The position numbers were made by a program, and so were the translations under genes. The notes under the pieces were generated by a model, which did not search any database, was not told the origin of the DNA, and worked only from the letters and a program-made list of their open reading frames with translations. DNA of 64,000 bases from Nocardioides yefusunii (GTDB taxonomy: Bacteria; Actinomycetota; Actinomycetes; Propionibacteriales; Nocardioidaceae), in assembly GCF_004014875.1 (NCBI RefSeq), contig NZ_CP034929.1, positions 2,480,001 to 2,544,000 on the forward strand, given 5' to 3'. This document shows, in pieces, positions 17,669 through 26,490 of this stretch (position 1 is the first letter of the stretch; the number at the start of each line of letters is the position of its first letter).

Positions 17669-17790
17669 TGGGGAACTCCGCTCGTCACGTGGGTTTCGAT
17701 ACCCGTGTCACCGGGTAGATCGACTCCGTGGAGCGTCATGTGACCGTTTGTGGTCCACGTCTCTCACTCGTGTGGACCAGTCCACAACCC

Positions 17791-19023
17791 TCAGCGGCTG
17801 CCTCGCTGCACGTGTCGGGCCCAGGCGCGTACCGAGGGTTCGTCCAGCAACTTGAAGTCACCGTCGCGCGTGGACTGGAAGTAGGTGACGAAGGCAGCCC
17901 CGTGGCGCGCCAGGTACTCCCCAGAGCGACGCAGCCACTCCGCTCGCCCCGTACCGGTGTCCCCGGCGACGAGGGCACTGCCGGTCTCAGCGATCCCCCA
18001 CGGCTTGCCGGCCTCGGCAGAGACCCGGACGACGTGGCCGAAGACCTCGGCCGGGCTCCGGTAGCGGTCGGGATTGCCGTGGGCTCCGTTGTAGGGGTCC
18101 CAGGCCAGCACCGACACGTGGTCGTCACCGGGGCTGTAGTCACGCCAGTCGCGCCCCGAGGCGGGATCGGCGGTCCACCCGGTGAGGATCAGCGTCGGGT
18201 AGAGGTTCTCCTTGCCGGTCATGGCGACGAGATCGACCACGTGCCGGAACGCCGCGCGGTACTGCTCGGCGCTGAAGCGTCCCGCGGCGATGTCGGGCTC
18301 GGGCTCGTGCCAGTAGGAGAAGAAGATCGGCTGCTGGGTCGGGGCTTGGGCGAAGAACGCGGCGATCGCGTCGTCGTGGATCCCGCGGACGATCTCCTGC
18401 GGCGCCCGACGGAACGAGTGGACGAGCATCCGGTCCGCCAGCACTCCTCGCCTCGACCAGGCACCCACGGGTGGCAGCCCGGGTTCGAACTGACGCACCA
18501 CCGGGAGCCGTCCGAAGAGCGCGTCGTTGGTGGCGAGCGCCTCGGGGATCGATCCGTCGGTGCTGGAGAGCGCGACTCCGAAGACGGTGCCGGTACTGCG
18601 GTACACAGGAGCCGAATGCGCCACGGCCGCCTCGCCCGGCTCCAGGGTCTGCGGCGGCGGATCCGAGCGACCACCGTGGCCGGCCTCCGGAGCGACGCCG
18701 CTCGACGTCTCACCGACGTGGTTCGGGAGCAGGGTCTCCCCCGGCTCTCCGCGAGGATCCGACAGGGCATCCCCGAGCAGGCTCCCGGGCGCCCCGCCGG
18801 TCGGCCCCGGCCTCGAGCCCGAGGTCGGTTCGCTGGTCGCAGGGCTGGGCGTCGTGCCGTTCCCACGAGCACCGGAGTCCGCTCGCGTGGCTTCGCCGTG
18901 ACCGGCGTCCTCCGGGGCACCGAGCAGGAACGCTGCGCCCAGCGATCCCACGAGGACCAGTGCCATCACGAGGACCAGTGCCGCACCGAGGAACGGCGCC
19001 GCAACGACCGTGCGCTGGCCCAT
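17791..19023 (-). CDS. Secreted glycosidase-like protein (GH26/GH39-like TIM barrel)
   Basis: 410 residues from the ATG at 19023 with GGAGG seven bases upstream. An N-terminal hydrophobic segment is followed by about 95 residues rich in Gly, Pro, Ser and Thr (a wall-spanning linker). The remaining domain resembles clan-A glycoside hydrolases: FSYWHEPEPD has the position of the acid/base Glu after strand 4, and GIAETGS fits the strand-7 nucleophile Glu. No carbohydrate-binding module or anchor is seen. The substrate cannot be predicted. The gene stands alone between the PAS gene and tRNA-Arg. Confidence 0.75.
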   Translation of the reverse strand: MGQRTVVAAPFLGAALVLVMALVLVGSLGAAFLLGAPEDAGHGEATRADSGARGNGTTPSPATSEPTSGSRPGPTGGAPGSLLGDALSDPRGEPGETLLPNHVGETSSGVAPEAGHGGRSDPPPQTLEPGEAAVAHSAPVYRSTGTVFGVALSSTDGSIPEALATNDALFGRLPVVRQFEPGLPPVGAWSRRGVLADRMLVHSFRRAPQEIVRGIHDDAIAAFFAQAPTQQPIFFSYWHEPEPDIAAGRFSAEQYRAAFRHVVDLVAMTGKENLYPTLILTGWTADPASGRDWRDYSPGDDHVSVLAWDPYNGAHGNPDRYRSPAEVFGHVVRVSAEAGKPWGIAETGSALVAGDTGTGRAEWLRRSGEYLARHGAAFVTYFQSTRDGDFKLLDEPSVRAWARHVQRGSR

Positions 19024-19186
19024 GCAGAACGCCTCCCCGGTGCTGCGCGCGGGGACGGCTCCCCAGTGGCTCCGACCCTAGGCGCCGACGTCACGTCCAG
19101 CAGCCCGAAGAGTGGGTATCCCGGTCGGGTCCCCACCGCGACCCGCAGGCGACCACACGGGTGATGGCCACGGGTCCCGCACTGGC

Positions 19187-19192
19187 TAGACT
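19187..19192 (+). promoter_or_regulatory. -10 hexamer TAGACT of tRNA-Arg
   Basis: TAGACT lies 26 bp before the mature tRNA 5' end; the -35 is not clear. Confidence 0.45.
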
Positions 19193-19218
19193 CCCTCCGG
19201 ACACGCTCAACGGGTCAC

Positions 19219-19295
19219 GCCTCCGTAGCTCAGTTGGATAGAGCACCGGCCTTCTAATCCGATGGTCGCAGGTTCGAATCCTGCCGGGGGCACCA
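19219..19295 (+). tRNA. tRNA-Arg(TCT)
   Basis: Acceptor GCCTCCG pairs with CGGGGGC, the T-arm GCAGG-TTCGAAT-CCTGC is perfect, and CCA is encoded (19293-19295). The loop CTTCTAA gives anticodon TCT. The outer and inner pairs of the anticodon stem are mismatched (C-A, C-T), which slightly weakens the fold. Confidence 0.93.
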
Positions 19296-19333
19296 CCACG
19301 ACGGCGCCGGGCCTCTGCCCGGCGCCGTCGTGG
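19296..19333 (+). terminator. tRNA-Arg terminator
   Basis: Perfect 17-bp stem with arms CCACGACGGCGCCGGGC and GCCCGGCGCCGTCGTGG around CTCT, beginning right after the encoded CCA. Confidence 0.8.
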
Positions 19334-19418
19334 CGTTCGACCTCCACCGGCCGCGGCCTAGAATCGGTATGACGTCGGCAGTCCCCGACGCCTGCATCTC
19401 CAGCAGAGGAACGAGTCG

Positions 19419-19568
19419 ATGACCCAGAGCGCCCTCATCGTGGCCGCCACCCAGCAGTCCGAGGCGTCCAACGCAGGCCTCAACACCGCCATCCTGGGCC
19501 TGATCATGCTCGTGGGCACCGGGATCGTGATGTGGTTGCTGCTCAAGTACGGCAACCGCGGGGCCTGA
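19419..19568 (+). CDS. Small single-span membrane protein (49 aa)
   Basis: A 49-codon frame begins at ATG 19419 after AGAGGA. The product starts MTQSALIVAATQQSEASNAG, then has one hydrophobic helix of about 20 residues (ILGLIMLVGTGIVMWLLL) and a short basic end KYGNRGA. TAGAAT at 19359-19364 could be its -10. A tight hairpin terminator (19583-19610) follows 14 bp after the stop. Promoter, ribosome site, TM helix and terminator together make it a believable small gene; the function is unknown. Confidence 0.7.
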   Translation: MTQSALIVAATQQSEASNAGLNTAILGLIMLVGTGIVMWLLLKYGNRGA

Positions 19569-19582
19569 CCCCGGACACGACA

Positions 19583-19610
19583 ACGGCCGCGGAGAGATCT
19601 CCGCGGCCGT
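19583..19610. terminator. Terminator after the 49-aa gene
   Basis: Arms ACGGCCGCGGAGA and TCTCCGCGGCCGT form a perfect 13-bp stem with a 2-nt centre. It could also serve the converging secreted-protein gene ending at 19686. Confidence 0.75.
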
Positions 19611-19685
19611 CGCCGTTCACACCACCGCTCCCCCACGGGCCCGTGCAGTCGGGCCCGCGGACGGGTCAGGCGGACCTGAGGGTCG

Positions 19686-21869
19686 TCACTTCTTGACGAC
19701 GATCTTCGTGCCGGCGCCTGTGGCGGACAGGTGGTTGGTGTCACCGGCGTAGGCCAGCGACACCGTCCAGGTGCCCTTGGCGAGCTTGGGCAGCTTCACC
19801 GCGACGCTGCCGTTCTTGAGGGTGCCGACCACCTTGGTGGTCTTCTTGGCCTTCTTGAGGGTGACGGTGACCTTGCCCGACGGCTTCACACCGGCGACCT
19901 TCGAGGTCACGGTCAGCGTGGCCTTGCCGGCCTTCTTGGTGGTCGGGGCCTTGGTGACCTTGGCGGTGACGGCACCGGCCTTGGCCTTCGCGACGGTGAC
20001 CGCACCGGTCTCGGTGAAGCCGAGGACCTCCTCGCCGCCGGCGTAGGTGACGGTGAAGGTGTGCTTGCCGGGAGCGAGCTTGCCGAGGGTGACGACGGCG
20101 GAGTTGTCGACGACAGTGCCGGTGAAGGTCTTCGTGCCGACCTTCACGGTGACCGCACCGGAGGCGACGCGACCGAACTTGTTGGTGATCGCGACCTTCA
20201 CCTGCGGCGCGGTGCCGAAGGTGACGTTCGCCGCGGTTACGGTGCGCGAGGCGCGCACCGCCCCCGGCAGACCACCGAAGAAGTCGCCCAGCGCACGCTT
20301 GGCCTCCTGGCCGAAGGCGAGGGAGGTGCGGGCCTGTTCCAGCTGGGCGGCCTCGGCCTCGCTCAGCGTGGACTCGTCGGCCGGGATCGCGAAGCTCAGA
20401 CCGAGCTGCTTCGACGGGTTCGTGAACCAGGCGTTGGTCATGTACTCCTTGAACGTCGCCAGGCCGGTGCTGGAGTCGACGTTCTGCTGGATCCACTGAC
20501 GCTTGATCGCGGTGTTGGACGGGTTGTTGCCGGTGCCGCGCTCGTAGTTGACCAGGAACGGAACCTGCAGCTTGCGCACCACGTCGGGGAACGCCGCCTG
20601 GTCGTTGCCCGGGTAGTAGGCGACGCGGTTGCCGGTGTGCGGGTCGTACTCGGTGACGGCGTTGCGGAAGTACTTGCGGACCAGGTCGCCGTAGACGAAC
20701 GAGGGACGGAAGTCGTTGACGGTGAGGCGGTTGGCGTTGTCACGCACGTGGATCGGGTTCGCCGCGCCGTTGGAGCCGTTGGTGATGCCGCCGTCGAGGA
20801 CGAGGTCGAAGTTGTAGACGGTGCGGACACCGTTCTCCTGCGCCTCACGGTTGACGTCGGCGATCACCGCGCGGGTGTTGGGGCACCAGGTGCCACCGAA
20901 GAGGAGCGCGAAGTTGGCGCCGGCCTCCTTGGCGTCGAGCAGGTGGACCAGCTCGGGGTAGGTGACCTGTTGGACGCGCCAGCCCTTCGTGTCGTCGGCG
21001 TCGGTGATGATGTCCCCGCCGTAGCGGGCCTCGTCGGGCGAGGCGACCTTGTGGCGGGAGTTGTTCTGCGCCTTCCACCAGGAGAACTGACCGATCTCGT
21101 CGACGACGGTTCCGCCTCCCGCCGCGGCGACCACGCCGGTGACCTCACCGGTGACGTCGGCGGTGGCGGAGAGGTCGGCCCAGTCGATCACCTTGTCGGG
21201 AGCACCGGCGACGAGGCGGTCCTTGTCGTAGACGAGGAACAGCGTGGAGTCCGCTGCGACGGCGTCGGACTTCTCCGGGCGGGCGTCGAAGATCGGGTCG
21301 ACAGCGTCGTTCACGACGGCTGCGTCGGCGGCGAGCGTGACCGAGTTGCCGTTGGCGGCGACGGTGGCCTTGGTGCCGTTGCCGAGGTACTGGGCCACGA
21401 CGTTGTTCCAGATGTTGCCGAAGACCGCCTGGCTGTCAGCGGCCAGGTCGATGCCGGCGGCCTTGCGGGTGTCGAGGTTGAGGACGCCCTTCTGGCCGGT
21501 GAGGTTGGGGTCGAACCAGTAGATCTTCTTCACCCCGGCGGCGCGGGCGGCGGCGTCGGCGGCGACGGCCTTGGTGGTGAAGTCAGCGTCGGTGGTGGAT
21601 CCGATCAGGAACGCGAACTGGCCGGGCTGCTGGAGCAGCCACTGGAAGCGGTCGTAGGTGACGGTCTCGACGACGGTGCTGGCCGGGAGGCCCACGACGT
21701 CGGCGAGGTAGCTGCTGTCCACCGAGGTGGTGGCCGTACGGGCCGGCTCGGCGGCGACGGCGTTCGGGAGCGTCGCCGTCAGCGGCGCCGCAAGGGCGAG
21801 GCCGGTCAGGACGGCGGCGACGCGACGGCGGGCGACGAGATGACGGGAGCGGGCGGTGAAGACGTTCAT
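19686..21869 (-). CDS. Secreted protein with two thioredoxin-fold-like regions and Ig-like tail
   Basis: 727 residues, ATG at 21869. Signal peptide with an Arg-rich n-region and cleavage near AVAAEPA. Two segments read like thioredoxin-type beta-alpha-beta units: QFAFLIGSTTDADFTTKAV (about residue 83) and FALLFGGTWCPNTRAVIADV (about 318), the second with a WCxxT active-site-like motif and apparently the only cysteine of the protein. Residues about 525-727 are two Ig-like domains rich in Lys/Thr/Val of the kind also seen in the secreted genes at 973 and 3858. It follows the proline/threonine-rich secreted gene at 22032 (162 bp) downstream of the TcyP-like symporter, so it may belong to the sulfur-regulated block. 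The enzymatic role is unproven. Confidence 0.82.
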   Translation of the reverse strand: MNVFTARSRHLVARRRVAAVLTGLALAAPLTATLPNAVAAEPARTATTSVDSSYLADVVGLPASTVVETVTYDRFQWLLQQPGQFAFLIGSTTDADFTTKAVAADAAARAAGVKKIYWFDPNLTGQKGVLNLDTRKAAGIDLAADSQAVFGNIWNNVVAQYLGNGTKATVAANGNSVTLAADAAVVNDAVDPIFDARPEKSDAVAADSTLFLVYDKDRLVAGAPDKVIDWADLSATADVTGEVTGVVAAAGGGTVVDEIGQFSWWKAQNNSRHKVASPDEARYGGDIITDADDTKGWRVQQVTYPELVHLLDAKEAGANFALLFGGTWCPNTRAVIADVNREAQENGVRTVYNFDLVLDGGITNGSNGAANPIHVRDNANRLTVNDFRPSFVYGDLVRKYFRNAVTEYDPHTGNRVAYYPGNDQAAFPDVVRKLQVPFLVNYERGTGNNPSNTAIKRQWIQQNVDSSTGLATFKEYMTNAWFTNPSKQLGLSFAIPADESTLSEAEAAQLEQARTSLAFGQEAKRALGDFFGGLPGAVRASRTVTAANVTFGTAPQVKVAITNKFGRVASGAVTVKVGTKTFTGTVVDNSAVVTLGKLAPGKHTFTVTYAGGEEVLGFTETGAVTVAKAKAGAVTAKVTKAPTTKKAGKATLTVTSKVAGVKPSGKVTVTLKKAKKTTKVVGTLKNGSVAVKLPKLAKGTWTVSLAYAGDTNHLSATGAGTKIVVKK

Positions 21870-22031
21870 GGTGACGTTTTTCCTCAGAGTTTCAGGGCAG
21901 GGCAGGGCCCCGCGAGCACGCAGTGCGCGGTGGGTGGAGTGCAGCGTCAGCTCAGACGTGACGCGGGTCGTGGCTCAGGGTCGTGGCTCAGGGTCGGGCG
22001 CAGCGCTGGGCTGCGCCGCTACATCGGCTGC

Positions 22032-22997
22032 TCAGAGCTGGACCTCCCTGCGACGACGCTTGACGACGGTGCTGCCCCCGACGAGTGCGGCTGCCGCTGC
22101 GGCCAGGCCACCGAGGATCGCGAGGCCGGCGATGCTGCTGCCGTCGTCCTCGGCGGCGGCTGCGTCGGTGCGCTCGGCGGAGGCGAAGGTCCCTTCGACC
22201 ACCTGGGGTGCGTCACCGGCGGCAACGCCCTCGCCGGAGTCACCCGACTCACCAGCACCGGCCTCGGACTCGACATCGGTGGCCTTCGCGCCTGCCTCCG
22301 ACGCGTCGGTGGTCGAGTCCTTGGTGAGGGTCTCGTCGACCTCTCCGGCGGGGGTCTGCGCGGCGTCCGTCACGGTGCCGTCGGTGACGGGACCGGTGGT
22401 CGCGGTGCCGGTGCTCGCGGTGCCGGTGCTCGGCGCCGCGGCACCGCCCTGCGCAGCCGTGCCGGTGCGGGGTGCCGTGTGCGTGGTGGGCTTCGAGGCC
22501 TGCCCGCCGCTCGTGGGCGTGCTGGTGCTGGCCTTCTTGCCACCACTCGTGGGCGTGCTGGTGCCGGGCGTCTTGCCGCCGTTCGTGGGCGTGGTGGTGC
22601 CGCTCGTTCCGGTGCTACCACCGCTCTTCGGGGTGGTGGGCGTGGTGGCCTTGGGGGTGCTGGACTTGGGGGTGCTGGCGGCGGCGTTCTTCTTGGCCAG
22701 CCAGGTCTTGTAGCCCGCGACGCGGTCCCACTCGGTCCAGCTCACCGACTGGCCGTCAGCGTAGTGAACCTTGTTGTTGTCGAAGTCGTACCAGGCGCCG
22801 GGGATGTAGGAGCACTCGACGTCGTCGTAGCCCGGGAGGGTGTCCTCGCCGTCGCTGTAGGTGCGGCCGTCGTCGCCCTTGACGGTGATCGGGCGCGGGT
22901 TGTCGGCCGGGTTGATGACGGCGTGGGACGGTGCGGCGAGCATCAGCGAACCGGCCGCGAGGCCGAAGGCGCTGAGGACGGTGAGGGAGGTCTTCAT
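22032..22997 (-). CDS. Cell-surface protein with Thr/Pro/Ser-rich stalk and C-terminal membrane anchor
   Basis: 321 residues from the ATG at 22997, AGGAGA upstream. It has a signal peptide (to about APSHA), a small folded head of about 85 residues with one Cys and many aromatics (CSYIPGAWYDF; VSWTEWDRVAGY), a low-complexity stalk with repeats of STPTSGGK and PKSST type, an acidic Ala/Glu segment, and a C-terminal hydrophobic helix followed by KRRRREVQL. The layout is that of a sortase substrate, but no LPXTG-like motif precedes the helix, so it is probably held by the helix itself. It starts 53 bp after the symporter stop and is likely cotranscribed. Confidence 0.82.
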   Translation of the reverse strand: MKTSLTVLSAFGLAAGSLMLAAPSHAVINPADNPRPITVKGDDGRTYSDGEDTLPGYDDVECSYIPGAWYDFDNNKVHYADGQSVSWTEWDRVAGYKTWLAKKNAAASTPKSSTPKATTPTTPKSGGSTGTSGTTTPTNGGKTPGTSTPTSGGKKASTSTPTSGGQASKPTTHTAPRTGTAAQGGAAAPSTGTASTGTATTGPVTDGTVTDAAQTPAGEVDETLTKDSTTDASEAGAKATDVESEAGAGESGDSGEGVAAGDAPQVVEGTFASAERTDAAAAEDDGSSIAGLAILGGLAAAAAALVGGSTVVKRRRREVQL

Positions 22998-23050
22998 GAG
23001 GTTCTCCTGGGCTGGGTGCTGATTGCTGAGTGCAGGTGGGACTGAGTGGG

Positions 23051-24499
23051 TCAGACGAGTTCGACGTCGGGCGCCGCCACGGTCGATGCGACCGTCGGCG
23101 TGACGGGAGGCGTGGAGTGCGGCGCGTCGGCGACCGGCTGGTCGGCACGACGCCGTCCTGGGATCTGGTCGGGGTCGATCCCGGCGTGCGGGTCCTGGGC
23201 GACGTCGTCGTCGAGCAGGCCGACCTGGCGAGCGACGATGGTGGCGCTGACGCCGGCCGCGGTGACGTTGGTGGTGGTGCGGGCCATGTCGGCGATGGTC
23301 GAGATCGGGAGCGTGACGGCGACGAACTCGAGCGGGAGTCCGGCAGCAGCGAGCACGGTGACGGCGGCGACGGTGGCAACTCCGGGGACCCCGGCGGTGC
23401 CGACCGAGACCAGCACGCCGAGGACCGCGAGGACGATCCAGTCGGTGACGCCGTAGTCGAGGCCGTAGGCGTTGATGCCCCAGACCGCGATCAGGACCGG
23501 CCAGATGCCGGCGCACCCGGGCATCCCGATGGTGGTGCCGAGCGGAGCGGTGAAGTGAGCGACCTCGGAGTGGACGCCGATGCGTCGGGTCAGCAGGTCG
23601 GTGGTGACCGGCAGGGTGCCCACGCTCGACTGGGTCGTGAATGCGGTGACCTGGGCGGGCAGGAACTTCCGGAAGAAGGCCAGCGGGCTGACGTCGGCGA
23701 AGACGCGCAGCAGCACGGCGTTCACACCGAAGGTGTGCACGAAGCAGGTCAGCCAGGTCAGGGCGAGCAGCCCCAGGAGCGAGGTGAACTTCTCCCCGAG
23801 GTCGTCGGTGCCGGCCACGACGGTGGTGGTGAGGGCGACGATGGCGTAGGGCGTGAGGCCCAGGACGTAGCCGACGGCCTTGAAGACCACCAGCTTGAGC
23901 GCTTCGATGCCGTTGCCGAAGGGGCGCACGGCCGGGTTCTCCTTGAGCAGCGCGAGGTAGGCGATCGCCAGGGTGACCGAGACCAAGATGATCGGGATGA
24001 TCTTGTTGGCCGAGAAGTCTCCGACGACGTTGGTCGGGAAGAAGCTCACGACCACCTGGGTGAAGTCCTGCACGGAGTTCTCCAGGACGTTGAGTTCCTG
24101 ACCACCGAGCTGCTCGTCGACACCCTTGCCGGTGCCGGCTGCGAGACCGACGCCGAGTGCGATCACCACGCCGAGGGCGTTGGAGAGCAGCAGCCAGAAG
24201 GCGGAGCGGGAGCCGATCCGACGCAGCTTGGCGAGGTCACCGAGCGAAATGATGCTGGAGATGATCGCGACCGCGATGAGCGGGGCCACGGCGGCGAGCA
24301 GGACGTTGATGTAGATCCGTCCGATCGGTTCGACCCAGGCCACGTGGTCGGCGCCGACGATGCCGACCGGGACACCGGCGACGAGGGCGATCAACGTGAG
24401 GACGCTGAAGTTGACGCCGCGACGCCGCAGCAGCGACAGGGCCACGAAGACGACGACCACGGCCGTCAGCGTCGCGAGGTTGAGCCAGTTCACAGGCAT
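23051..24499 (-). CDS. TcyP-like sodium/cation symporter (DAACS family), probable cystine uptake
   Basis: 482 residues, eight or more membrane segments. The DAACS core is present, and the substrate-site region reads AFTTQSSVGTLPVTT followed by GCAGIWPVL, close to the TcyP/YdjN cystine symporters (SRSSAGALPL, NGCAGIYPA as I recall them) rather than to glutamate or C4-dicarboxylate carriers. The last 60 residues form a charged, Pro-rich tail. Its neighbour is a cysteine-desulfurase-like gene under a SAM-IV riboswitch, which supports a sulfur amino-acid role. The ATG at 24499 follows AAAGAG; an AT-rich promoter region lies at 24510-24555. Confidence 0.87.
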   Translation of the reverse strand: MPVNWLNLATLTAVVVVFVALSLLRRRGVNFSVLTLIALVAGVPVGIVGADHVAWVEPIGRIYINVLLAAVAPLIAVAIISSIISLGDLAKLRRIGSRSAFWLLLSNALGVVIALGVGLAAGTGKGVDEQLGGQELNVLENSVQDFTQVVVSFFPTNVVGDFSANKIIPIILVSVTLAIAYLALLKENPAVRPFGNGIEALKLVVFKAVGYVLGLTPYAIVALTTTVVAGTDDLGEKFTSLLGLLALTWLTCFVHTFGVNAVLLRVFADVSPLAFFRKFLPAQVTAFTTQSSVGTLPVTTDLLTRRIGVHSEVAHFTAPLGTTIGMPGCAGIWPVLIAVWGINAYGLDYGVTDWIVLAVLGVLVSVGTAGVPGVATVAAVTVLAAAGLPLEFVAVTLPISTIADMARTTTNVTAAGVSATIVARQVGLLDDDVAQDPHAGIDPDQIPGRRRADQPVADAPHSTPPVTPTVASTVAAPDVELV

Positions 24500-24521
24500 T
24501 CTCTTTCAAGCGTGTTTGTTG

Positions 24522-24551
24522 ATAAAAGAAGTGTACTTAATGGAGATACAA
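24522..24551 (-). promoter_or_regulatory. Candidate promoter of the TcyP-like gene
   Basis: On the minus strand TTGTAT (plus 24546-24551) and TTTTAT (plus 24522-24527) are 18 bp apart in a distinctly AT-rich stretch. If used, the symporter and the genes after it can be made independently of the upstream riboswitch. Confidence 0.35.
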
Positions 24552-24663
24552 GAGTTTGCGCCGGGGCGCACTCCAGGGCGGTCGAGCGCCGCCTCACCCG
24601 CAGTGGCGCAGCGGCGGACCAACCCCTGCCGCCAGAGGCAGACCTGGATCAGTCGCGCCGACC

Positions 24664-24691
24664 CAGTCCTACCGAGTCAGTCCTACCGAGT
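24664..24691. repeat. Two tandem 14-bp repeats at a gene end
   Basis: CAGTCCTACCGAGT occurs twice in a row and is followed by a partial third copy. The array runs into the stop codon of the PLP-enzyme gene. Confidence 0.8.
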
Positions 24692-26217
24692 CAGTCGCGG
24701 CAGGGGGCAGCAGCGACTGCACCGCCGGTCGCCCAGGCCGGGAGCGGACGCGGGTCGACACTCGGCAGTCCGTCGACGCCGTAGGTCCACTCCGGACCGT
24801 GCGTCACGAGCTGGTCGATGCCCGCGAGCAGGCGGTGGACATCAGAGCTCGACGACCCCAGTCCGAGACTGGCGCGCACCGCGGTGCGACCGCCGTTGAG
24901 TCGAGCCAGGAGCGGGTGGGCGCAGAAGCGACCGTCGCGGACGCCGACACCCCACTCCGCGGAGAGGAAGTGGGCCACCTGCTCGGCGGAGAATCCTTCC
25001 ACCGAGAACGTCGCGACGCCGATCACCTCGGCCTCACCGGGCCAGATCTCCAGCACCCGGACGCCCGGCAACTGGCGCAGGCCGTCGACCAGACGGGTGC
25101 GCAGAGCGGTCTCGTGGGCCACCACGGCGTCCTCGCCGATCCGCTCGAGTTCCTCCAGGGCGGCAGCGATCGCGACCGCGCCGACAACGTTGGGCGTGCC
25201 CGCCTCATGGCGCGCCGGAGTGGCGGCGAAGCTGACGCCGGTGGTGCTCACCTCGCGGACCGCTCCCCCGCCGAGCAGCAGCGGCGAGGCGGCGTCGAGC
25301 CAGTCACGTCGTCCCACCAGGACGCCGGCGCCGTAGGGCGCATAGACCTTGTGTCCGCTGAACGCGACGTAGTCGATGCCAGCAGCCTCGATGTCGATGC
25401 GGCGGTGCGGGACGAGCTGGGCGCCGTCGACGGCGATCCGAGCGCCGTGCGCCTTGGCGATCGCGACGAGGCGGTCCAGCGGCAGGAGTTCGCCGGTGAC
25501 GTTGGAGGCACCAGTGACGGCCAGCAGGGCCGCGGGGGCCTTGGCGAGCTCGGCGTCGAGCGCGACCAAGGTCTCCTCGAGGGTGCCCGCGACGGCGACC
25601 TGACGCGAACCCGACGAGCGCCAGGGCAGGAGGTTGGCGTGGTGCTCGAGGTCGAGGTGGACCACGTCACCGGGCACCGCTCGGGCCAGCAGGTTGAAGG
25701 CGTCGGTGGTGTGGCGCACCACCTGGACGACGTCGTCGAACCGGGCACCGACGAAGTCCGCGATCACCCGGCGGGCGTTCTCGTAGGCGCCGGTGGAGAC
25801 GATCGAGGCGTAGCCCGAGCCGCGGTGGACACTGGAGTAGTAGGGCAGGAACTCCGCGACCCGCTCGGCCACGGCGACCAGCGCGGGTGCACTGGCGGCA
25901 ATGTCGAGGTTGACGTAGCGCAGCTCGCCACCGGTGACGAGCGGCGCGGTCTGGTCGGCTCCGACGAGGGCGGCCAGGGGTGCGATCTCGCCGCGCCCTG
26001 CGGACGGCGCCTGAGCAACAGGTCGCGGGTCGACGGCCGTCGGCACGACGTCCTGGGCGAATCCGACCCGGCCGCGCAGAGGCGTGGCGTTCGACGGCGC
26101 GGACGGGGTGCGGAGGTCGCGGACGGCGGTGTCGCCGCCGGTGCCGAGCAGTTCACCGGGGGCCGCGAGGGCTCCGGACTCGATGAACGAACGCTCGAGC
26201 TGGGACAGGTAGGACAT
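24691..26217 (-). CDS. Cysteine desulfurase-like PLP enzyme (class V aminotransferase fold)
   Basis: 508 residues from ATG 26217 with GGAGA upstream. Class V aminotransferase features are complete: VDGAQLVPHRRID with the cofactor-binding Asp and Gln, then YVAFSGHKVYAPYGAG with the Schiff-base Lys in SGHK, and AGTPNVVGA. An extra N-terminal segment of about 100 residues precedes the domain. Members act on cysteine or selenocysteine as desulfurases, but this subgroup is not closely SufS/IscS-like. The SAM-IV riboswitch in its leader and the TcyP-like transporter downstream (191 bp) place it in sulfur amino-acid metabolism. Exact substrate unknown. Confidence 0.87.
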   Translation of the reverse strand: MSYLSQLERSFIESGALAAPGELLGTGGDTAVRDLRTPSAPSNATPLRGRVGFAQDVVPTAVDPRPVAQAPSAGRGEIAPLAALVGADQTAPLVTGGELRYVNLDIAASAPALVAVAERVAEFLPYYSSVHRGSGYASIVSTGAYENARRVIADFVGARFDDVVQVVRHTTDAFNLLARAVPGDVVHLDLEHHANLLPWRSSGSRQVAVAGTLEETLVALDAELAKAPAALLAVTGASNVTGELLPLDRLVAIAKAHGARIAVDGAQLVPHRRIDIEAAGIDYVAFSGHKVYAPYGAGVLVGRRDWLDAASPLLLGGGAVREVSTTGVSFAATPARHEAGTPNVVGAVAIAAALEELERIGEDAVVAHETALRTRLVDGLRQLPGVRVLEIWPGEAEVIGVATFSVEGFSAEQVAHFLSAEWGVGVRDGRFCAHPLLARLNGGRTAVRASLGLGSSSSDVHRLLAGIDQLVTHGPEWTYGVDGLPSVDPRPLPAWATGGAVAAAPCRD

Positions 26218-26247
26218 GGCGGGTCTCCAACGGATCAGACGACCCGG

Positions 26248-26376
26248 TCACCCGGGTCTGCGCTTGCTCGCCGCTGTTGCGACGGGCCGTGTCTTCACCC
26301 GGAGCACCCCGCCGCAGAAGGAGGGTTGCTGACTGGCCAGCCGGGGCTTTGCACCAGTTCTCGTGACGTGGAAGAC
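26248..26376 (-). promoter_or_regulatory. SAM-responsive riboswitch, SAM-IV (SAM-I/IV) type
   Basis: Read on the minus strand, P1 is GTCTTC (plus 26371-26376) pairing with GAAGAC (plus 26291-26296). P2 is ACTGG...CCAGT and encloses GCCCCGGCT. Conserved junction and P3 sequences AGCAACCCTCC and GGGGTGCTCCGGGTGA follow, the last running into P1. These match the SAM-IV consensus as I recall it (GCAACCCUCC, GGGUGCYNCGGGUGA). A further GC-rich helical region after P1 (plus 26248-26290) fits the extra pseudoknot part of this class. It lies 30-160 nt upstream of the PLP-enzyme ATG and should lower expression when S-adenosylmethionine is high. Confidence 0.85.
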
Positions 26377-26490
26377 GCTAACACACCCACTCGGGGGTTT
26401 GTCCACCTAATCCATTGACTTAGATTCCGAGATGCTTGCCGGAGCGTGCGAACCACCCCCGCCAGCGTCCCCACTGCGAGAATGCCGCGC

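Noticed and set aside
22032..22140. Sortase LPXTG anchor at the C-terminus of the stalked surface protein.
   Set aside because: Hydrophobic helix and RRRR tail are present, but no LPXTG or close variant precedes them.
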